Below are positions 33,335 to 42,500 of a DNA stretch of 42,500 nucleotides, piece by piece. Position 1 is the first letter of the stretch; each line of letters opens with the position of its first letter. The position numbers were made by a program, and so were the translations under genes. The notes beneath the pieces are model-generated. The model was not told the DNA's origin, ran no database searches, and saw only the letters and a program-made list of their open reading frames with translations. Origin of the DNA: Sphingosinicella microcystinivorans (lineage in GTDB: Bacteria; Pseudomonadota; Alphaproteobacteria; Sphingomonadales; Sphingomonadaceae); NCBI RefSeq assembly GCF_003634215.1, contig NZ_RBWX01000007.1, positions 1 to 42,500 on the forward strand. Direction: 5' to 3'.

Positions 33335-33591
33335 AGACCCGGGCCGACATCAGCGTCGAACCGCCGGTCGCGCGCAAAGCGGTGGCGACGGGCGCATCTG
33401 CAACCGGCGCGACGACGCTGGGCTACGGCGCCGTCGCGGCGCTGACGCTCGGGGCCTTCGCGCTTGGGGCTGTGGCTGTCGGCGCGCTGGCGATCGGTCG
33501 GCTCCGCGTCGGCAAGGCGCGCATCCGCAAACTCCGGATCGACGAACTGGAAGTCGGGACAATCATCAGAATCGACGAGGATCGCGCGTGA
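33331..33591 (+). CDS. Small single-helix membrane protein, function unknown
   Basis: 86 residues. A Gly/Ala-rich hydrophobic segment ([23 protein letters not shown], spaced, about 33-56) is followed by a beta-like basic tail with regular alternation: [22 protein letters not shown]. The overlapping starts and stops on both sides (ATGA with ispG, GTGA with the GNAT gene) support a real, co-translated gene. No function can be assigned. Confidence 0.75.
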   Translation: MKTRADISVEPPVARKAVATGASATGATTLGYGAVAALTLGAFALGAVAVGALAIGRLRVGKARIRKLRIDELEVGTIIRIDEDRA

Positions 33592-34070
33592 CTATCTTGA
33601 TCCGTGAAGCCGTGCGCGAGGATGCCCCGCTTATCTTCCGTTTCATCTGCGATCTCGCCGAGTATGAAAAGTTGCGCCACGAGGTCAAAGGCGACGCCGA
33701 GGCTCTCGCCGCGCAGCTATTCGGGCCGCGTCCCTATGCAGAGGTGCTGATCGCAGAGGATGAAGGTGCGCCCTTGGGCTTCGCGCTGTTCTTCCACAAC
33801 TTCTCGACCTTCGAAGGCAGGCCGGGGATCTACCTCGAAGACCTGTTCGTCAGTCCAGAAGCGCGCGGCAAGGGCGTCGGCAAGAGGCTGCTTGAGCGTC
33901 TCGCGGCGCTCGCGATCGAGCGCGATTGCGCGCGCCTCGAATGGGCGGTGCTAAACTGGAACACGCCCGCGATCGATTTCTACCGCTCGCTCGGCGCGCG
34001 GCCGATGGACGAATGGACCGTCAACCGCGTCGATGGAGAGGCGCTGAGGGCGCTCGCCGCCTCAGGGTAA
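33588..34070 (+). CDS. GNAT family N-acetyltransferase, diamine acetyltransferase-like
   Basis: 160 residues. GTG start overlapping the small membrane protein gene. The sequence follows the SSAT-like pattern: IREAVREDAPLIFRFICDLAEYEK, GFALFFHNFSTFEGRPGIYLEDLFV (spaced), then the acetyl-CoA motif RGKGVGKRLL and WNTPAIDFYRSLGA. Polyamine or thialysine acetylation is typical of relatives but not proven here. The 3' end overlaps the converging M61 gene by 9 bases. Confidence 0.92.
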   Translation: MTILIREAVREDAPLIFRFICDLAEYEKLRHEVKGDAEALAAQLFGPRPYAEVLIAEDEGAPLGFALFFHNFSTFEGRPGIYLEDLFVSPEARGKGVGKRLLERLAALAIERDCARLEWAVLNWNTPAIDFYRSLGARPMDEWTVNRVDGEALRALAASG

Positions 34071-35963
34071 GGCTTCGAGCACGCGGTCGAGCAGCGCGGG
34101 CCCAGCGCCGACGCGCTCAAGGTGCGGATAGCGAAGCCCGCCCGTGTAGCCGAGGCGAATCGTGCGGTAACGCGGGCCTTCCTTCAGCAGCAGCTCGATC
34201 GGGGTCTTGCCGGTCTTTGCAGCGGTGATCGTCGTCTTGAAGTCGGCTTCGTTGAACTCCCGCCCGTTCACCGCCATGATTCGCGTCGCAGTCGTCACCC
34301 CTTCGCGGAACATCGGCCCGTCCCACACGACGTTGGAGATCGCCCCCGTAGCACTGACCGTGATGCCGACCGAATGGCTGAGATCGGTCGTGCGGCTGCG
34401 CGCATCGCTCGAAACCTGATAGGGGTTCGGCGTTTCCTTGTAGACAAGCCGATAGCCGCCCTTCTCGATTCCGCCGAGCGGCGGTTTCGCGATCTCGTCG
34501 ACGCGGGTTTTCAGGAAGCTCGCCCAGTCATAAGGCGCCACGGCATTGAGCGCGGCGACGACATCCTCGAACGTGTAGGTGACCGTCCCCCAATCGCCAT
34601 CGTTGATGCCGAAGAAGCCGCGCGCGAAATCGTCCAGTGATCTGCGTCCGCCGGTCTTCTCGCGGATCAGCATGTCCGCTTCCATCCAGATGAGCGAGCC
34701 TTCGCTGTAGTAATCTTCCGAACGCTGCCACGTGCGGAAGGCCTGCGGGCGGCGGGCGTTGGTGATGGGGTCGTTGGTGGTGTCGATGAGCGGCTTCCAC
34801 GCCCGGCCCGGCTGCATCTCGTAGAAGGCCGCCTGATTCGCGAACTCGCCGAGCACGACATCCTTGGGGATCAGCCCGGAGCGTGCGGCGAGCACCGAAT
34901 CCCAGTAGCTCGTCTGCCCTTCGTAGACCCAGAGCAGGCTGTTCTGCATCGGTGTGCGATAATCCGGTGTCCAGAGATCGGCGCCGCGGCGGAACTTGCC
35001 GTTCCAGCTATGCGTGAACTCATGGGGGAGCAGCCCACGCATCGCCGCCGTGTTCGCCCAGTCGGTGAAATAGGTGCGGGGCAGCGCGTTTTCCGAACTG
35101 CGGTGATGTTCAAGGCCGATGCCGCCAAGCTCGGTGGAGAGCGCGAACAGGAATTCGTAGCGGTCGTAGTGCCGCGATCCAAACAGCTTCACGGCCTGAT
35201 CGACCATGCGCCGGTGCGCTGCGATCTGATCGTCGGTGGCGGCAAGGTCGCCGGGGCGATCGGCGAAGACGTTGAGACGGACGTCGTGGCCGAGATCCCA
35301 CGCCTTGTAATTGCTCCCGGCGAACATCGGGCTGTCGACGAGCGTTTCGAAATCGGTCTCCGCGTAACGGAGCGTGCTCCCGGTGCGCACGACGCCGTCG
35401 AGCGCGGCAACGCCCTGCCAGCCTTCGGGTAGCGTGACCGAGGGGCGCACGCGGATCTGCCGCGTGTAGTGACCTGCCGGGTAGAGCGCGACCGTCTCCC
35501 ATTGCAGGTTCAGCATTTCCGCCGTCACGCTGACGCGGCCCTGATTGCCCTCCGTGGGGGAAAGATACTGGAAGCGGACGTCGAGCGCCTTTGCGCCGTT
35601 CGGCACATCGACGGTGAAGGCATAGACGTCGCGCGGATCGCGCTTCCACGGCACGGGCTTGCCGCCCGCGCTGATCGTGAGCCCGGCAAGCGCGGCGATC
35701 GGCCCGCGTGGGGCGTGCTTGCCGGGGAGCCATTCGGGGTAGCGCAGCGTCAGCGGCCCCGGCGCGGCAACCGGAATCTGCTGGCGGACGGCGAGAATGC
35801 GCCGCGCCGTGTCCGTGGCATCGACATCCAGCGTCATCACGCCGGGATAGCGAACGTCCTCGGCCGGGCGTTCGGGGTGCACATAGGCAGGCGTTTGGGG
35901 AAGGCTGTTTTCAGCCGCGGCAGGTGCGGCCAGAAGAATCAGAAACGAACAGAACGCACGCAA
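34062..35963 (-). CDS. Exported M61 family glycyl aminopeptidase with PDZ domain
   Basis: 633 residues with a signal peptide (MRAFCSFLILLAAPAAAE). An N-terminal beta domain precedes the thermolysin-like catalytic domain: HEFTHSWNGKFRRG around residue 315 is the HExxH zinc site, and WVYEGQTSYWD supplies the third ligand. A PDZ-like domain near the C-terminus (SVGITVSATGAISNVVWDGPM, IMAVNGREF, spaced) completes the M61 layout. The likely substrates are peptides with N-terminal glycine or alanine in the periplasm. It is convergent with the GNAT gene. Confidence 0.95.
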   Translation of the reverse strand: MRAFCSFLILLAAPAAAENSLPQTPAYVHPERPAEDVRYPGVMTLDVDATDTARRILAVRQQIPVAAPGPLTLRYPEWLPGKHAPRGPIAALAGLTISAGGKPVPWKRDPRDVYAFTVDVPNGAKALDVRFQYLSPTEGNQGRVSVTAEMLNLQWETVALYPAGHYTRQIRVRPSVTLPEGWQGVAALDGVVRTGSTLRYAETDFETLVDSPMFAGSNYKAWDLGHDVRLNVFADRPGDLAATDDQIAAHRRMVDQAVKLFGSRHYDRYEFLFALSTELGGIGLEHHRSSENALPRTYFTDWANTAAMRGLLPHEFTHSWNGKFRRGADLWTPDYRTPMQNSLLWVYEGQTSYWDSVLAARSGLIPKDVVLGEFANQAAFYEMQPGRAWKPLIDTTNDPITNARRPQAFRTWQRSEDYYSEGSLIWMEADMLIREKTGGRRSLDDFARGFFGINDGDWGTVTYTFEDVVAALNAVAPYDWASFLKTRVDEIAKPPLGGIEKGGYRLVYKETPNPYQVSSDARSRTTDLSHSVGITVSATGAISNVVWDGPMFREGVTTATRIMAVNGREFNEADFKTTITAAKTGKTPIELLLKEGPRYRTIRLGYTGGLRYPHLERVGAGPALLDRVLEALP

Positions 35964-36025
35964 GACAGTCTCCCCGGGAAATGACTTTCCCCGAGGAATG
36001 ACGGAATTGTTTCAGACGGTAAAGA

Positions 36026-36559
36026 TCAGCCCTTGGTCTTCGCGCGCTCGATGCCGTCCAGAATCAGCTGGCGTGCCTTGTCCGCATCGCCCCAGCCGTT
36101 CAGCTTTGCCCACTTGCCGGGTTCGAGATCCTTGTAGTGCTCGAAGAAGTGCTCGATCTGGCGCAGCACGATCGGCGGCAGGTCGCCGTGGTTGGTGACG
36201 TTGCCGTAGTAGGGGAAGGTCGAATCGACCGGCACGGTGAGCAGCTTTTCGTCGCCGCCCTTGTCGTCTTCCATCATCAGCACGCCGACCGGGCGCACGC
36301 GGATCACCGCGCCCGAGATGATCGGCGAGCGCGTGATGACGAGTGCGTCGAGCGGATCGCCGTCTTCGCCCAGCGTGTGTGGGATGAAGCCGTAGTTGGC
36401 CGGGTAACGCATCGGCGTGTGCAGGATGCGGTCCACGAAGATGGCGCCTGAGTCTTTGTCGAACTCGTATTTCACCGGTTCGCCGCCAATCGGCACCTCG
36501 ATGATGACATTGAGTTCGTGGGGCGGGTTCGGTCCGACGGGAATCTTCGATATATCCAT
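36026..36559 (-). CDS. ppa: Inorganic pyrophosphatase, class A
   Basis: 177-residue soluble enzyme hydrolysing pyrophosphate and so driving biosynthesis. Active-site features are VKYEFDKDSG, YPANYGFIPHT and the signature GDPLDALV with its aspartates, followed by DDKGGDEK and HYKDLEPGKW. Length is standard. It is upstream of the M61 gene on the same strand by 62 bases and divergent from hisS. Confidence 0.97.
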   Translation of the reverse strand: MDISKIPVGPNPPHELNVIIEVPIGGEPVKYEFDKDSGAIFVDRILHTPMRYPANYGFIPHTLGEDGDPLDALVITRSPIISGAVIRVRPVGVLMMEDDKGGDEKLLTVPVDSTFPYYGNVTNHGDLPPIVLRQIEHFFEHYKDLEPGKWAKLNGWGDADKARQLILDGIERAKTKG

Positions 36560-36573
36560 GGCGCGCGGCGTTT

Positions 36574-36602
36574 AGCGGTTCTTCGCTCCGAAGGGAACCG
36601 CT
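36574..36602. other. Imperfect 12-bp hairpin between ppa and hisS
   Basis: AGCGGTT (36574-36580) with AACCGCT (36596-36602), and CTTCG (36581-36585) with CGAAG (36589-36593), form one stem with a GG bulge and loop CTC. It lies in the divergent promoter region and could act in either leader; no known element is recognised. Confidence 0.4.
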
Positions 36603-36674
36603 GAATGTTGCGGCGCAGCAGAAATCGTATGAGCAGTTTCCACGGCGCGCGATCCCGTCTAAAGCGCGGCGCTT

Positions 36675-38003
36675 ATGAGCAGCAAGATTCAGGCCGTCCG
36701 CGGCACGCAGGACATGGTGGGCGAGGAGGCCGCGCGCTTCGATCAGGTGATCGAGACATTCACGCGCGTGCGAAAACTCTATGGCTTCCGCCCGGTGCAG
36801 GTGCCGGTGTTCGAGTTCACAGGCGTCTTCGCGCGCTCGCTCGGCGAAACCACCGACGTGGTTTCGAAGGAAATGTACACGTTTGAGGATCGCGGCGGCG
36901 AATCGCTGACGCTGCGGCCCGAGTTCACGGCGGGCATCGCGCGCGCCTACATCTCGAACGGCTGGCAGCAGCACGCGCCGATGAAGCTCGCGGCATGGGG
37001 CCCGGCGTTCCGCTACGAGCGCCCGCAGAAGGGCCGCTTCCGGCAGTTCCACCAGCTCGATGCGGAAATTCTGGGCTCGGGCGAACCTGCGGCGGACGTG
37101 GAGATCATCGCGCTCGCGCAGCACCTGCTCGATGAACTCGGGCTTCAGGGCAAGACGGTGCTCAACCTCAACACGCTCGGCGACCCGGAAACGCGCGCCG
37201 CATGGCAGGCAGCACTGATCGCGCACTTCTCGGCCCACCGCGACGCGCTTTCCGCCGAAAGCCGCGAGCGGCTGGAGAAGAATCCGCTGCGTATCCTCGA
37301 CAGCAAGGATGCCGCCGACAAGGCGCTCGTCGCCGATGCGCCCCGGATCGACGCCTATATGTCCGCCGAAGCGGGCGCGTGGTTCGATGCGGTGCGCAAG
37401 GGGCTCGATGCGGCGGGCATCGCTTATCAGCGGAACGAAGCCCTGGTGCGCGGGCTCGATTATTATCGCCATACCACGTTCGAGTTCATCACCGATCATC
37501 TGGGCGCGCAGGGCACCGTGCTCGGCGGCGGCCGCTATGACGGGCTGATGGAAGCGCTCGGCGGGCCGCATACGCCGTGCGTCGGCTGGGCGGCGGGGAT
37601 CGAGCGGCTGGCGATGCTGATTGAGGCGCCGGCAGTAGACACTGTTGAAGCCGTGATCGTACCTGTCGGCGAAGCAGCCGAGACAGCAGCTCTGGCACTG
37701 ATCGAACGCTTGAGACGTAGTGGTGTAGCGGCAGACATGGCCTTTAAGGGCAACATGAAGAAACGAATGGCCAAGGCATCCGCCTCGGGGGCTATGTATG
37801 CGCTTATTCTGGGGGATGACGAGCTATCTGAGGGCAAGGTGACCGTGCGGAACCTTATCGAAGGGAAGCAGGCAACGGCGCCGCTGGACGCTATCGGACA
37901 GATACCTCTATCTCTTCTTTGGGGGCTTTCTCTTGGCCATCCCAAAGAACCCGGTACGTCGTATATCGGGCAACTGCTGACAGAATATCCGGGGAACAAA
38001 TGA
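36675..38003 (+). CDS. hisS: Histidyl-tRNA synthetase with unusual 3' segment
   Basis: 442-residue class II aminoacyl-tRNA synthetase. It has [10 protein letters not shown] at the start, motif 2 around [21 protein letters not shown], the histidine-specific [16 protein letters not shown], and motif 3 in [13 protein letters not shown]. The anticodon-binding domain follows ([28 protein letters not shown], spaced). From about 37630 the base composition changes: 167 G+C in 37681-37980 (300 bases) against 122 in three sampled 60-base lines upstream (180 bases). The final ~35 residues (about 37896-38000) extend past the usual end of the family. The stop overlaps prfA as ATGA. Confidence 0.95.
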   Translation: MSSKIQAVRGTQDMVGEEAARFDQVIETFTRVRKLYGFRPVQVPVFEFTGVFARSLGETTDVVSKEMYTFEDRGGESLTLRPEFTAGIARAYISNGWQQHAPMKLAAWGPAFRYERPQKGRFRQFHQLDAEILGSGEPAADVEIIALAQHLLDELGLQGKTVLNLNTLGDPETRAAWQAALIAHFSAHRDALSAESRERLEKNPLRILDSKDAADKALVADAPRIDAYMSAEAGAWFDAVRKGLDAAGIAYQRNEALVRGLDYYRHTTFEFITDHLGAQGTVLGGGRYDGLMEALGGPHTPCVGWAAGIERLAMLIEAPAVDTVEAVIVPVGEAAETAALALIERLRRSGVAADMAFKGNMKKRMAKASASGAMYALILGDDELSEGKVTVRNLIEGKQATAPLDAIGQIPLSLLWGLSLGHPKEPGTSYIGQLLTEYPGNK

Positions 38004-39088
38004 CGACTGTTCCCACCGCGCGCATCCGGCAGATTGAAGCGCGTTATGCTGAACTGACCGAACAGATGTCGGCGGGTGATCTGCCTGCCGAGAAGTTCGT
38101 GGCGCTTTCCAAGGAATATGCCGAGCTGAAACCCGTGGCCGAGGCGGCGGGAATCGTGCGCGCGATGCGCGACGAGGCGGAGAGCCTCACGGCGATGGTG
38201 AACGGCGGCGAGACCGACCGCGAGATGGTGGCGCTTGCCGAGGAAGAGCTGCTTTCGCTCAAGGCGCAGCTTCCCGATGCCGAGAAGGCACTCGCCGTGC
38301 TGCTGCTGCCCAAGGACATGGCGGACGAACGCTCGGCGATCCTTGAAATCCGCGCGGGCACGGGCGGTGAGGAGGCGGCGCTGTTCGCGGGCGATCTATA
38401 CCGCATGTACCAGCGCTATGCCGAAACGCAGGGCTGGCGCGTGGAGACGATGGAAATGTCGTCGGCCGACGCGGGCGGGCTCAAGGAGGTGATCGCGAAC
38501 GTCACCGGGCAGGGTGTGTTCGCCAAGCTGAAGTTCGAAAGCGGTGTGCACCGCGTGCAGCGCGTGCCCGCCACGGAAGCTTCCGGGCGCATCCACACCT
38601 CCGCCGCGACGGTGGCCGTGCTGCCCGAGGCCGAAGATGTGGACGTGCAGATCGAGGAAAAGGACCTGCGCATCGACGTGTTCCGCTCCTCCGGCCCCGG
38701 CGGCCAGTCGGTGAACACCACCGACAGTGCCGTGCGCATCACCCACCTTCCCACCGGCCTTGTCGTCAGCCAGCAGGACGAGAAGAGCCAGCACAAGAAC
38801 AAGGCGAAGGCGCTGAAAGTGCTGCGCGCGCGGCTTTTTGAACTGGAGCGCGAGAAGCTGGCGAACGAACGCGCCGGCGCGCGCAAATCGATGGTCGGCT
38901 CGGGCGACCGTTCTGAGCGCATCCGCACGTACAATTATCCGCAGGGGCGTGTCACCGATCACCGCATCAACCTGACACTGCACCGGCTGCCGGAGATCAT
39001 GGAAGGCGGGGGTCTCGGCGAACTTGTCGCCGCGCTCATCGCCGAGGATCAGGCAGCACGGCTCGCGAACCTGAATGAAGGCGCTTGA
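38000..39088 (+). CDS. prfA: Peptide chain release factor 1
   Basis: 362-residue factor releasing peptides at UAA and UAG. The stop-codon-recognising PAT motif lies in [17 protein letters not shown], and the catalytic GGQ lies in [20 protein letters not shown], the glutamine being the residue methylated by PrmC, whose gene comes next. The start overlaps hisS (ATGA), and the 3' end overlaps prmC by 14 bases, so hisS-prfA-prmC is one translation-related operon. Confidence 0.97.
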   Translation: MTTVPTARIRQIEARYAELTEQMSAGDLPAEKFVALSKEYAELKPVAEAAGIVRAMRDEAESLTAMVNGGETDREMVALAEEELLSLKAQLPDAEKALAVLLLPKDMADERSAILEIRAGTGGEEAALFAGDLYRMYQRYAETQGWRVETMEMSSADAGGLKEVIANVTGQGVFAKLKFESGVHRVQRVPATEASGRIHTSAATVAVLPEAEDVDVQIEEKDLRIDVFRSSGPGGQSVNTTDSAVRITHLPTGLVVSQQDEKSQHKNKAKALKVLRARLFELEREKLANERAGARKSMVGSGDRSERIRTYNYPQGRVTDHRINLTLHRLPEIMEGGGLGELVAALIAEDQAARLANLNEGA

Positions 39089-39899
39089 TCTCGTAAGGGA
39101 TGCGGCGGCGCGGATCGGCGGGGAGACGCCGCGCCTGGATGCCGAGCTGATCGTCGCCCACGCGCTCGGGATCGCCCGGGAGGTGCTGCTGCTCGGCAAT
39201 CCGGAGGCTGCTGCGGACGCTGCGGAGGCTCTTATTATAAGGCGCGCTGCGGGCGAGCCCGTTGCCTATATCCTCGGGAGGCAGGAATTCTGGTCGCTCG
39301 ATCTGGAGGTGGGGCCGGGGATCCTCGTTCCGCGCGGCGACACTGAAACGCTGATCGTGGCGGCGCAGCGGCTGTTTCCCGCCGATGCAGCGCTTCGCGT
39401 GCTTGATCTCGGCACGGGCTCGGGCGCGCTGGCACTTGCCGCGCTCGCGGAATGGCCGAAGGCGACCGCGCTCGCGACGGACGTTTCCGATGCCGCACTT
39501 GCCGTTGCCGCGCGGAATGCCGATCGGCTCGGCTTTTCGGGCCGATGCAGCCTGCTGAAGGCCGACTGGGCCGAAGGGGTTGCGGGGCGTTTTTCCTTAA
39601 TCCTCTCCAATCCGCCCTATATCGGTGAGGACGAGGAGACCGGTCCGGGCGTGCGCGAATACGAGCCGCAGGGCGCGCTGTTCGCCGGCCAGGATGGTCT
39701 TGAGGCGTATCGGCGCATCGTTCCCGCACTCCCGGCATTGCTGGAAGCGAACGGTGCGGCGATCCTCGAGATCGGATGGCGGCAGGCGGATGCGGTTCTG
39801 GCGCTGGGGCGCGAAGCGGGCCTCGGCGGGACGGTGGAACGCGACCTTGCCGGACGGGATCGCGCCATCGTTTTCCATCGCATCGCTTCTGTTTTTTGA
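39075..39899 (+). CDS. prmC: Release factor glutamine methyltransferase
   Basis: 274-residue SAM-dependent enzyme methylating the GGQ glutamine of release factors. Helical N-terminal substrate domain, then [18 protein letters not shown] (SAM motif I), the diagnostic [11 protein letters not shown] near residue 178, and a C-terminal IVFHR end. It is coupled to prfA by a 14-base overlap, the arrangement common in bacteria. No gene is seen in 39900-40084. Confidence 0.96.
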   Translation: MKALDLVRDAAARIGGETPRLDAELIVAHALGIAREVLLLGNPEAAADAAEALIIRRAAGEPVAYILGRQEFWSLDLEVGPGILVPRGDTETLIVAAQRLFPADAALRVLDLGTGSGALALAALAEWPKATALATDVSDAALAVAARNADRLGFSGRCSLLKADWAEGVAGRFSLILSNPPYIGEDEETGPGVREYEPQGALFAGQDGLEAYRRIVPALPALLEANGAAILEIGWRQADAVLALGREAGLGGTVERDLAGRDRAIVFHRIASVF

Positions 39900-40084
39900 C
39901 TTGGAATGCGATGACAATGCCGCTAGAGCGGCTGTGCATAGGCGAGGACGATGATCCCCTCGCCGGGCACTTACGATAGGCAGAATCGTTTGGCGGTCGC
40001 TTCCGGACCTTTGCGTGGATGGCTGCGCACGTCCTGAACAACGACAGTCGGCTCGGCCGGCAGTATCGGGGAAAAGAGTATTTC

Positions 40085-40936
40085 ATGAGAAATGGACAGC
40101 AGCAGTCCGGTCGGCGTCGTGGGCGCGGCAATCCGCGTCCCCAGCAGGGTGGCGGTCGCGAAATGGGCAACCGCAACATGGAGCCGCGCCAGCGGGGCAA
40201 TGCGCTTCAGCTGCTCGAGAAATACACGAATCTCGCCCGCGAGGCGCACCAGCAGGGTGAACGCGTCCAGGCCGAATATTATCTGCAGTACGCCGATCAC
40301 TACCACCGCGTCGTCGCCGAGATGCGTGCGCGGCAGGAAGAGCGTCAGTCGCAGTACCAGCAGCACAATGATCGCCCGGATCGCCGCGGCCGCGAGAATG
40401 ACGAGCGCGACGTCCGCGACGAAGATGATGACGGCGAGGACGAGGGCGACGAGGACGAAGAGGGCGAGGGCGACAGCCGCACCCAGGAACAGCGCCGCGA
40501 GCGCCAGCGTTTCGAGCCCCGCCATCAGCGGCAGGATCGTCCGGAGCGCGGTGAGCGCCAGGACCGCGATCGTCAGGACCGTGATCGCCAGCGGCCGGAG
40601 CGCCAGGAGCGTTCGGAGCGCCCCGAGCGTCAGGAGTCTCAGGAGCGCTACGAGCAGCCGCGTTCCGCGCCGCAGCCGAAAGATGATGAGCGCGAAGACG
40701 AAGGCGCCCTCCGCACGCTGGCGCGCAGCGCGCGCCGTCCCGATGTCGAGGAGCCCGAAGTCGCCGCAGCGCCCAAGCGTCGCGGCCGTCCCCCGGCGAA
40801 GGACAAGCAGGCTGCCCCGGCCGTGGCGGAAGCGCCCGCTGTCGCAGACGCATCGCCCGAAGCCGGTGAAGAGAAGCCGCGCCGCCCGCGCGGACGTCCG
40901 CGCAAGGTTCAGCCCGTCGAGACTGTAGACGCCTGA
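40085..40936 (+). CDS. DUF4167 protein with C-terminal AT-hook-like motifs
   Basis: 283 residues. ATG 40085 is preferred, giving MRNGQQQSGRRRGRGNPRPQ. The N-terminal DUF4167 core is LQLLEKYTNLAREAHQQGERVQAEYYLQYADHYHR (spaced). The middle is low-complexity: an acidic run (DEDDDGEDEGDEDEEGEGD), then Arg/Gln/Asp/Glu-rich repeats of the RQDRPERQ type. The C-terminus has two AT-hook-like motifs, KRRGRPPAK and RRPRGRPRK, in an Ala-rich context, suggesting DNA or RNA binding. The family is alphaproteobacterial and uncharacterised. Confidence 0.87.
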   Translation: MRNGQQQSGRRRGRGNPRPQQGGGREMGNRNMEPRQRGNALQLLEKYTNLAREAHQQGERVQAEYYLQYADHYHRVVAEMRARQEERQSQYQQHNDRPDRRGRENDERDVRDEDDDGEDEGDEDEEGEGDSRTQEQRRERQRFEPRHQRQDRPERGERQDRDRQDRDRQRPERQERSERPERQESQERYEQPRSAPQPKDDEREDEGALRTLARSARRPDVEEPEVAAAPKRRGRPPAKDKQAAPAVAEAPAVADASPEAGEEKPRRPRGRPRKVQPVETVDA

Positions 40937-41070
40937 TTTCCGTGTTGCGGATTTCCGCGTCGTAGGTCGAGACTTCGCTCTGCAACGCAAGGTTCATGTT
41001 TCCGTCACGGGAACTTCATGCTAGCGCCCCCGCGCGTACCGCACGAGCGGTCGCGTTGAAGGGGACGATC

Positions 41071-42438
41071 ATGACCACGCGCCACACCGCATTGGTTCCG
41101 GCATTTGTTATGATGGGCCTGTCTGCCAGCCTGCCGACAACGGCCATGGCGCAGACGGAATCGGTTACGCTCGAACAGGCGGTCGCGAAACTTGCGGCGC
41201 TGCAGGCGCAGATCGAAGCCATGCAGGCGGAAGTCGCGGCGCTGCGTGCGCAGGCGGCGACACCGGCTCAGCCCCCTCAGCAGCAAGCCGCCGCCGCGCC
41301 TGCCCCTGCGGATCCGATCAAGGTGAGTTGGAAAGGCGCGCCCGAGATTTCCGCGAAAGGCTGGAGCTTCAAGCCGCGCGGACGAATGCAGTTCGATGCC
41401 GCGAACGTATCGCGCCCGGCGGGCATTGCAGATAACGGCCTCGGCTTCTCGAACGAGATTCGGCGCGCCTATCTCGGCGTGCAGGGCACGATGTCCGGTG
41501 GCTTCGGCTACCGCGTGGATATCGATTTCGCGCCGTCGTCGCCCGAATTCCAGGAAGCCTACATAGACTATACGCGCGGCCGGACGACGATCACGGTCGG
41601 GCAGCACAACGGCTTCCAGAGTCTTGAGGAACTGACGAGCGACCTCAATACGAGCTTCATGGAGCGCGCCGCCTTTACCGATGCGTTCGGCTTCGAACGG
41701 CGCCTCGGGATTTCGGCGCAGTATCGCGGCAAGACGCTGCTGCTGCAGGGCGGCGTGTTCACAGACAACATCGCCGATCTCTCCGACGACGCGAACAACA
41801 GCTATGGCTTCGACGGTCGCATCGTCTTCGCGCCGAAGATGGGCGGAACGCAGTTCCACGCCGGCGCCTCCGCGCACTACCGCGACACCGGCAGCATGAG
41901 CGCGGGTACGCGCTATCGCCAGCGGCCGCAGGTGCACACCACCGACGTGCGTTTCCTGGCAACACCCTCGCTGCCGGTAACGGCGGAGACGAACTACGGT
42001 CTCGAACTGGCGGCAATCTCCGGGCCGTTCTACGCGGTCGCCGAAACGCATTGGATGAACGTGTCGGTTGCGGGTGCTGCCGATCCGACGTTCTTCGGCG
42101 GCTATATAGAGGGCGGGTGGCTGCTGACCGGCGAATCGCGCGGGTACAAGGATGGGGCCTTCGATCGAATCAAGCCCGCGAATCCCGTTACGGACGGCGG
42201 CATCGGCGCCGTCGCGCTCAGCCTGCGCTACGATCATCTCGATCTCAATGACGCCGGCATCGTGGGCGGGCGACAGCAGGGCTATCTCGCATCGCTTATC
42301 TGGAAGCCCACCGATTACGTGCTGTTTGCGCTGAACGGCGGACGCCTCATCTACGACGACGCGGCGATCGCGGGAACGGGCGGTGATCGCGATTACGGTG
42401 CGACCATTGTGGGCCTGCGCAGCCAGATCGATTTCTAG
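41071..42438 (+). CDS. OprO/OprP-like phosphate-selective porin
   Basis: 455 residues. ATG 41071 is chosen because AAGGGGA precedes it and a signal peptide follows (ending PTTAMAQ). A coiled-coil (LEQAVAKLAALQAQIEAMQAEVAALRAQ, spaced) and a Pro/Ala linker precede a 16-strand-type barrel: FKPRGRMQFDAANV, RRAYLGVQGTMSGGFGYRVDIDFA (spaced), VGQHNGFQSLEELTS, ending with a C-terminal phenylalanine (LRSQIDF), as usual for outer-membrane barrels. The OprO/P family carries phosphate or pyrophosphate; selectivity here is unproven. Confidence 0.93.
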   Translation: MTTRHTALVPAFVMMGLSASLPTTAMAQTESVTLEQAVAKLAALQAQIEAMQAEVAALRAQAATPAQPPQQQAAAAPAPADPIKVSWKGAPEISAKGWSFKPRGRMQFDAANVSRPAGIADNGLGFSNEIRRAYLGVQGTMSGGFGYRVDIDFAPSSPEFQEAYIDYTRGRTTITVGQHNGFQSLEELTSDLNTSFMERAAFTDAFGFERRLGISAQYRGKTLLLQGGVFTDNIADLSDDANNSYGFDGRIVFAPKMGGTQFHAGASAHYRDTGSMSAGTRYRQRPQVHTTDVRFLATPSLPVTAETNYGLELAAISGPFYAVAETHWMNVSVAGAADPTFFGGYIEGGWLLTGESRGYKDGAFDRIKPANPVTDGGIGAVALSLRYDHLDLNDAGIVGGRQQGYLASLIWKPTDYVLFALNGGRLIYDDAAIAGTGGDRDYGATIVGLRSQIDF

Positions 42439-42441
42439 GGC

Positions 42442-42500
42442 CTAATCGATCGGCGAATCGCGCCAGACTTCCGGTTCGTGCGCTGCGTTCTCTTCTGCCA
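42442..42500 (-). CDS. C-terminal end of an unidentified protein (cut by the window)
   Basis: On the reverse strand an open frame ends in TAG at 42444-42442 and reads AEENAAHEPEVWRDSPID, an amino-acid mix that looks like real coding sequence. It is convergent with the porin gene, 3 bases away. Too short to identify. Confidence 0.5.
   Translation of the reverse strand, partial: AEENAAHEPEVWRDSPID

Noticed and set aside
36561-37571. Reverse frame opposite hisS continuing toward ppa
   Set aside because: Antisense shadow of hisS; the true ppa frame is different and starts at 36559.

Overview
The window is high-GC, densely packed bacterial chromosome, most likely from an alphaproteobacterium of the order Sphingomonadales. 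This is inferred from the gene set: pyruvate kinase next to DUF1244 and DUF2312/GapR genes, a DUF4167 protein, a C-minus L36, yebC-ruvC-ruvA-ruvB running into ybgC-tolQRAB-pal, and an OprO/P-like porin. No rRNA, CRISPR array or insertion sequence is visible. One tRNA gene, tRNA-Leu(TAA), is present.

Layout. 1-270 is the 3' end of an HU gene. About 271-3690 looks like a very small integrative island: a one-chain nucleotidyltransferase-HEPN protein, a divergent DUF6998-like protein with a nuclease-like residue pattern, and a P4-type tyrosine integrase that starts beside the 3' end of tRNA-Leu (3691-3778). From 3808 to about 20300 come ordinary chromosomal genes: a MoCF-domain protein, an L,D-transpeptidase, map, GNAT and class V aminotransferase genes, radC, purB, an AraC regulator, a 2OG-Fe(II) oxygenase, an M20 peptidase, gpmA, an M14 carboxypeptidase, a DUF4136 lipoprotein, galE, a phosphatase, rpmJ, a HAD hydrolase and pyk. 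Next are DUF1244 and gapR, then a 325-base intergenic region with a sigma-54 promoter, two enhancer-like dyads and a structured RNA ending in a terminator. It lies just before two molybdenum-hydroxylase subunit genes whose catalytic subunit is not in the window.

22523-30878 is a long co-directional block for Holliday junction processing (yebC, ruvC, ruvA, a DsrE-like gene, ruvB) and the Tol-Pal envelope system, closed by a strong UUCG terminator. The last part holds an acyltransferase, ispG, a small membrane protein, a GNAT, an M61 peptidase, ppa, hisS-prfA-prmC, a DUF4167 protein and an outer-membrane porin. The window ends inside a reverse-strand gene.

The most notable signals are: (1) the sigma-54 promoter with two TGTCC-N7-GGAC dyads 31 bp apart, followed by a candidate RNA that shows the same 13-nt C-rich sequence in two hairpin loops; (2) the mini-island and its repeated integrase-proximal octamer; (3) two genes (ruvC and a HAD hydrolase) whose only plausible starts are CTG codons overlapping the upstream stop as CTGA; (4) a sharp drop in GC with an unusual C-terminal tail at the 3' end of hisS; (5) a DsrE-like gene plus a 19-codon linking ORF inserted between ruvA and ruvB. 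All calls come from reading the sequence; no database search was run.
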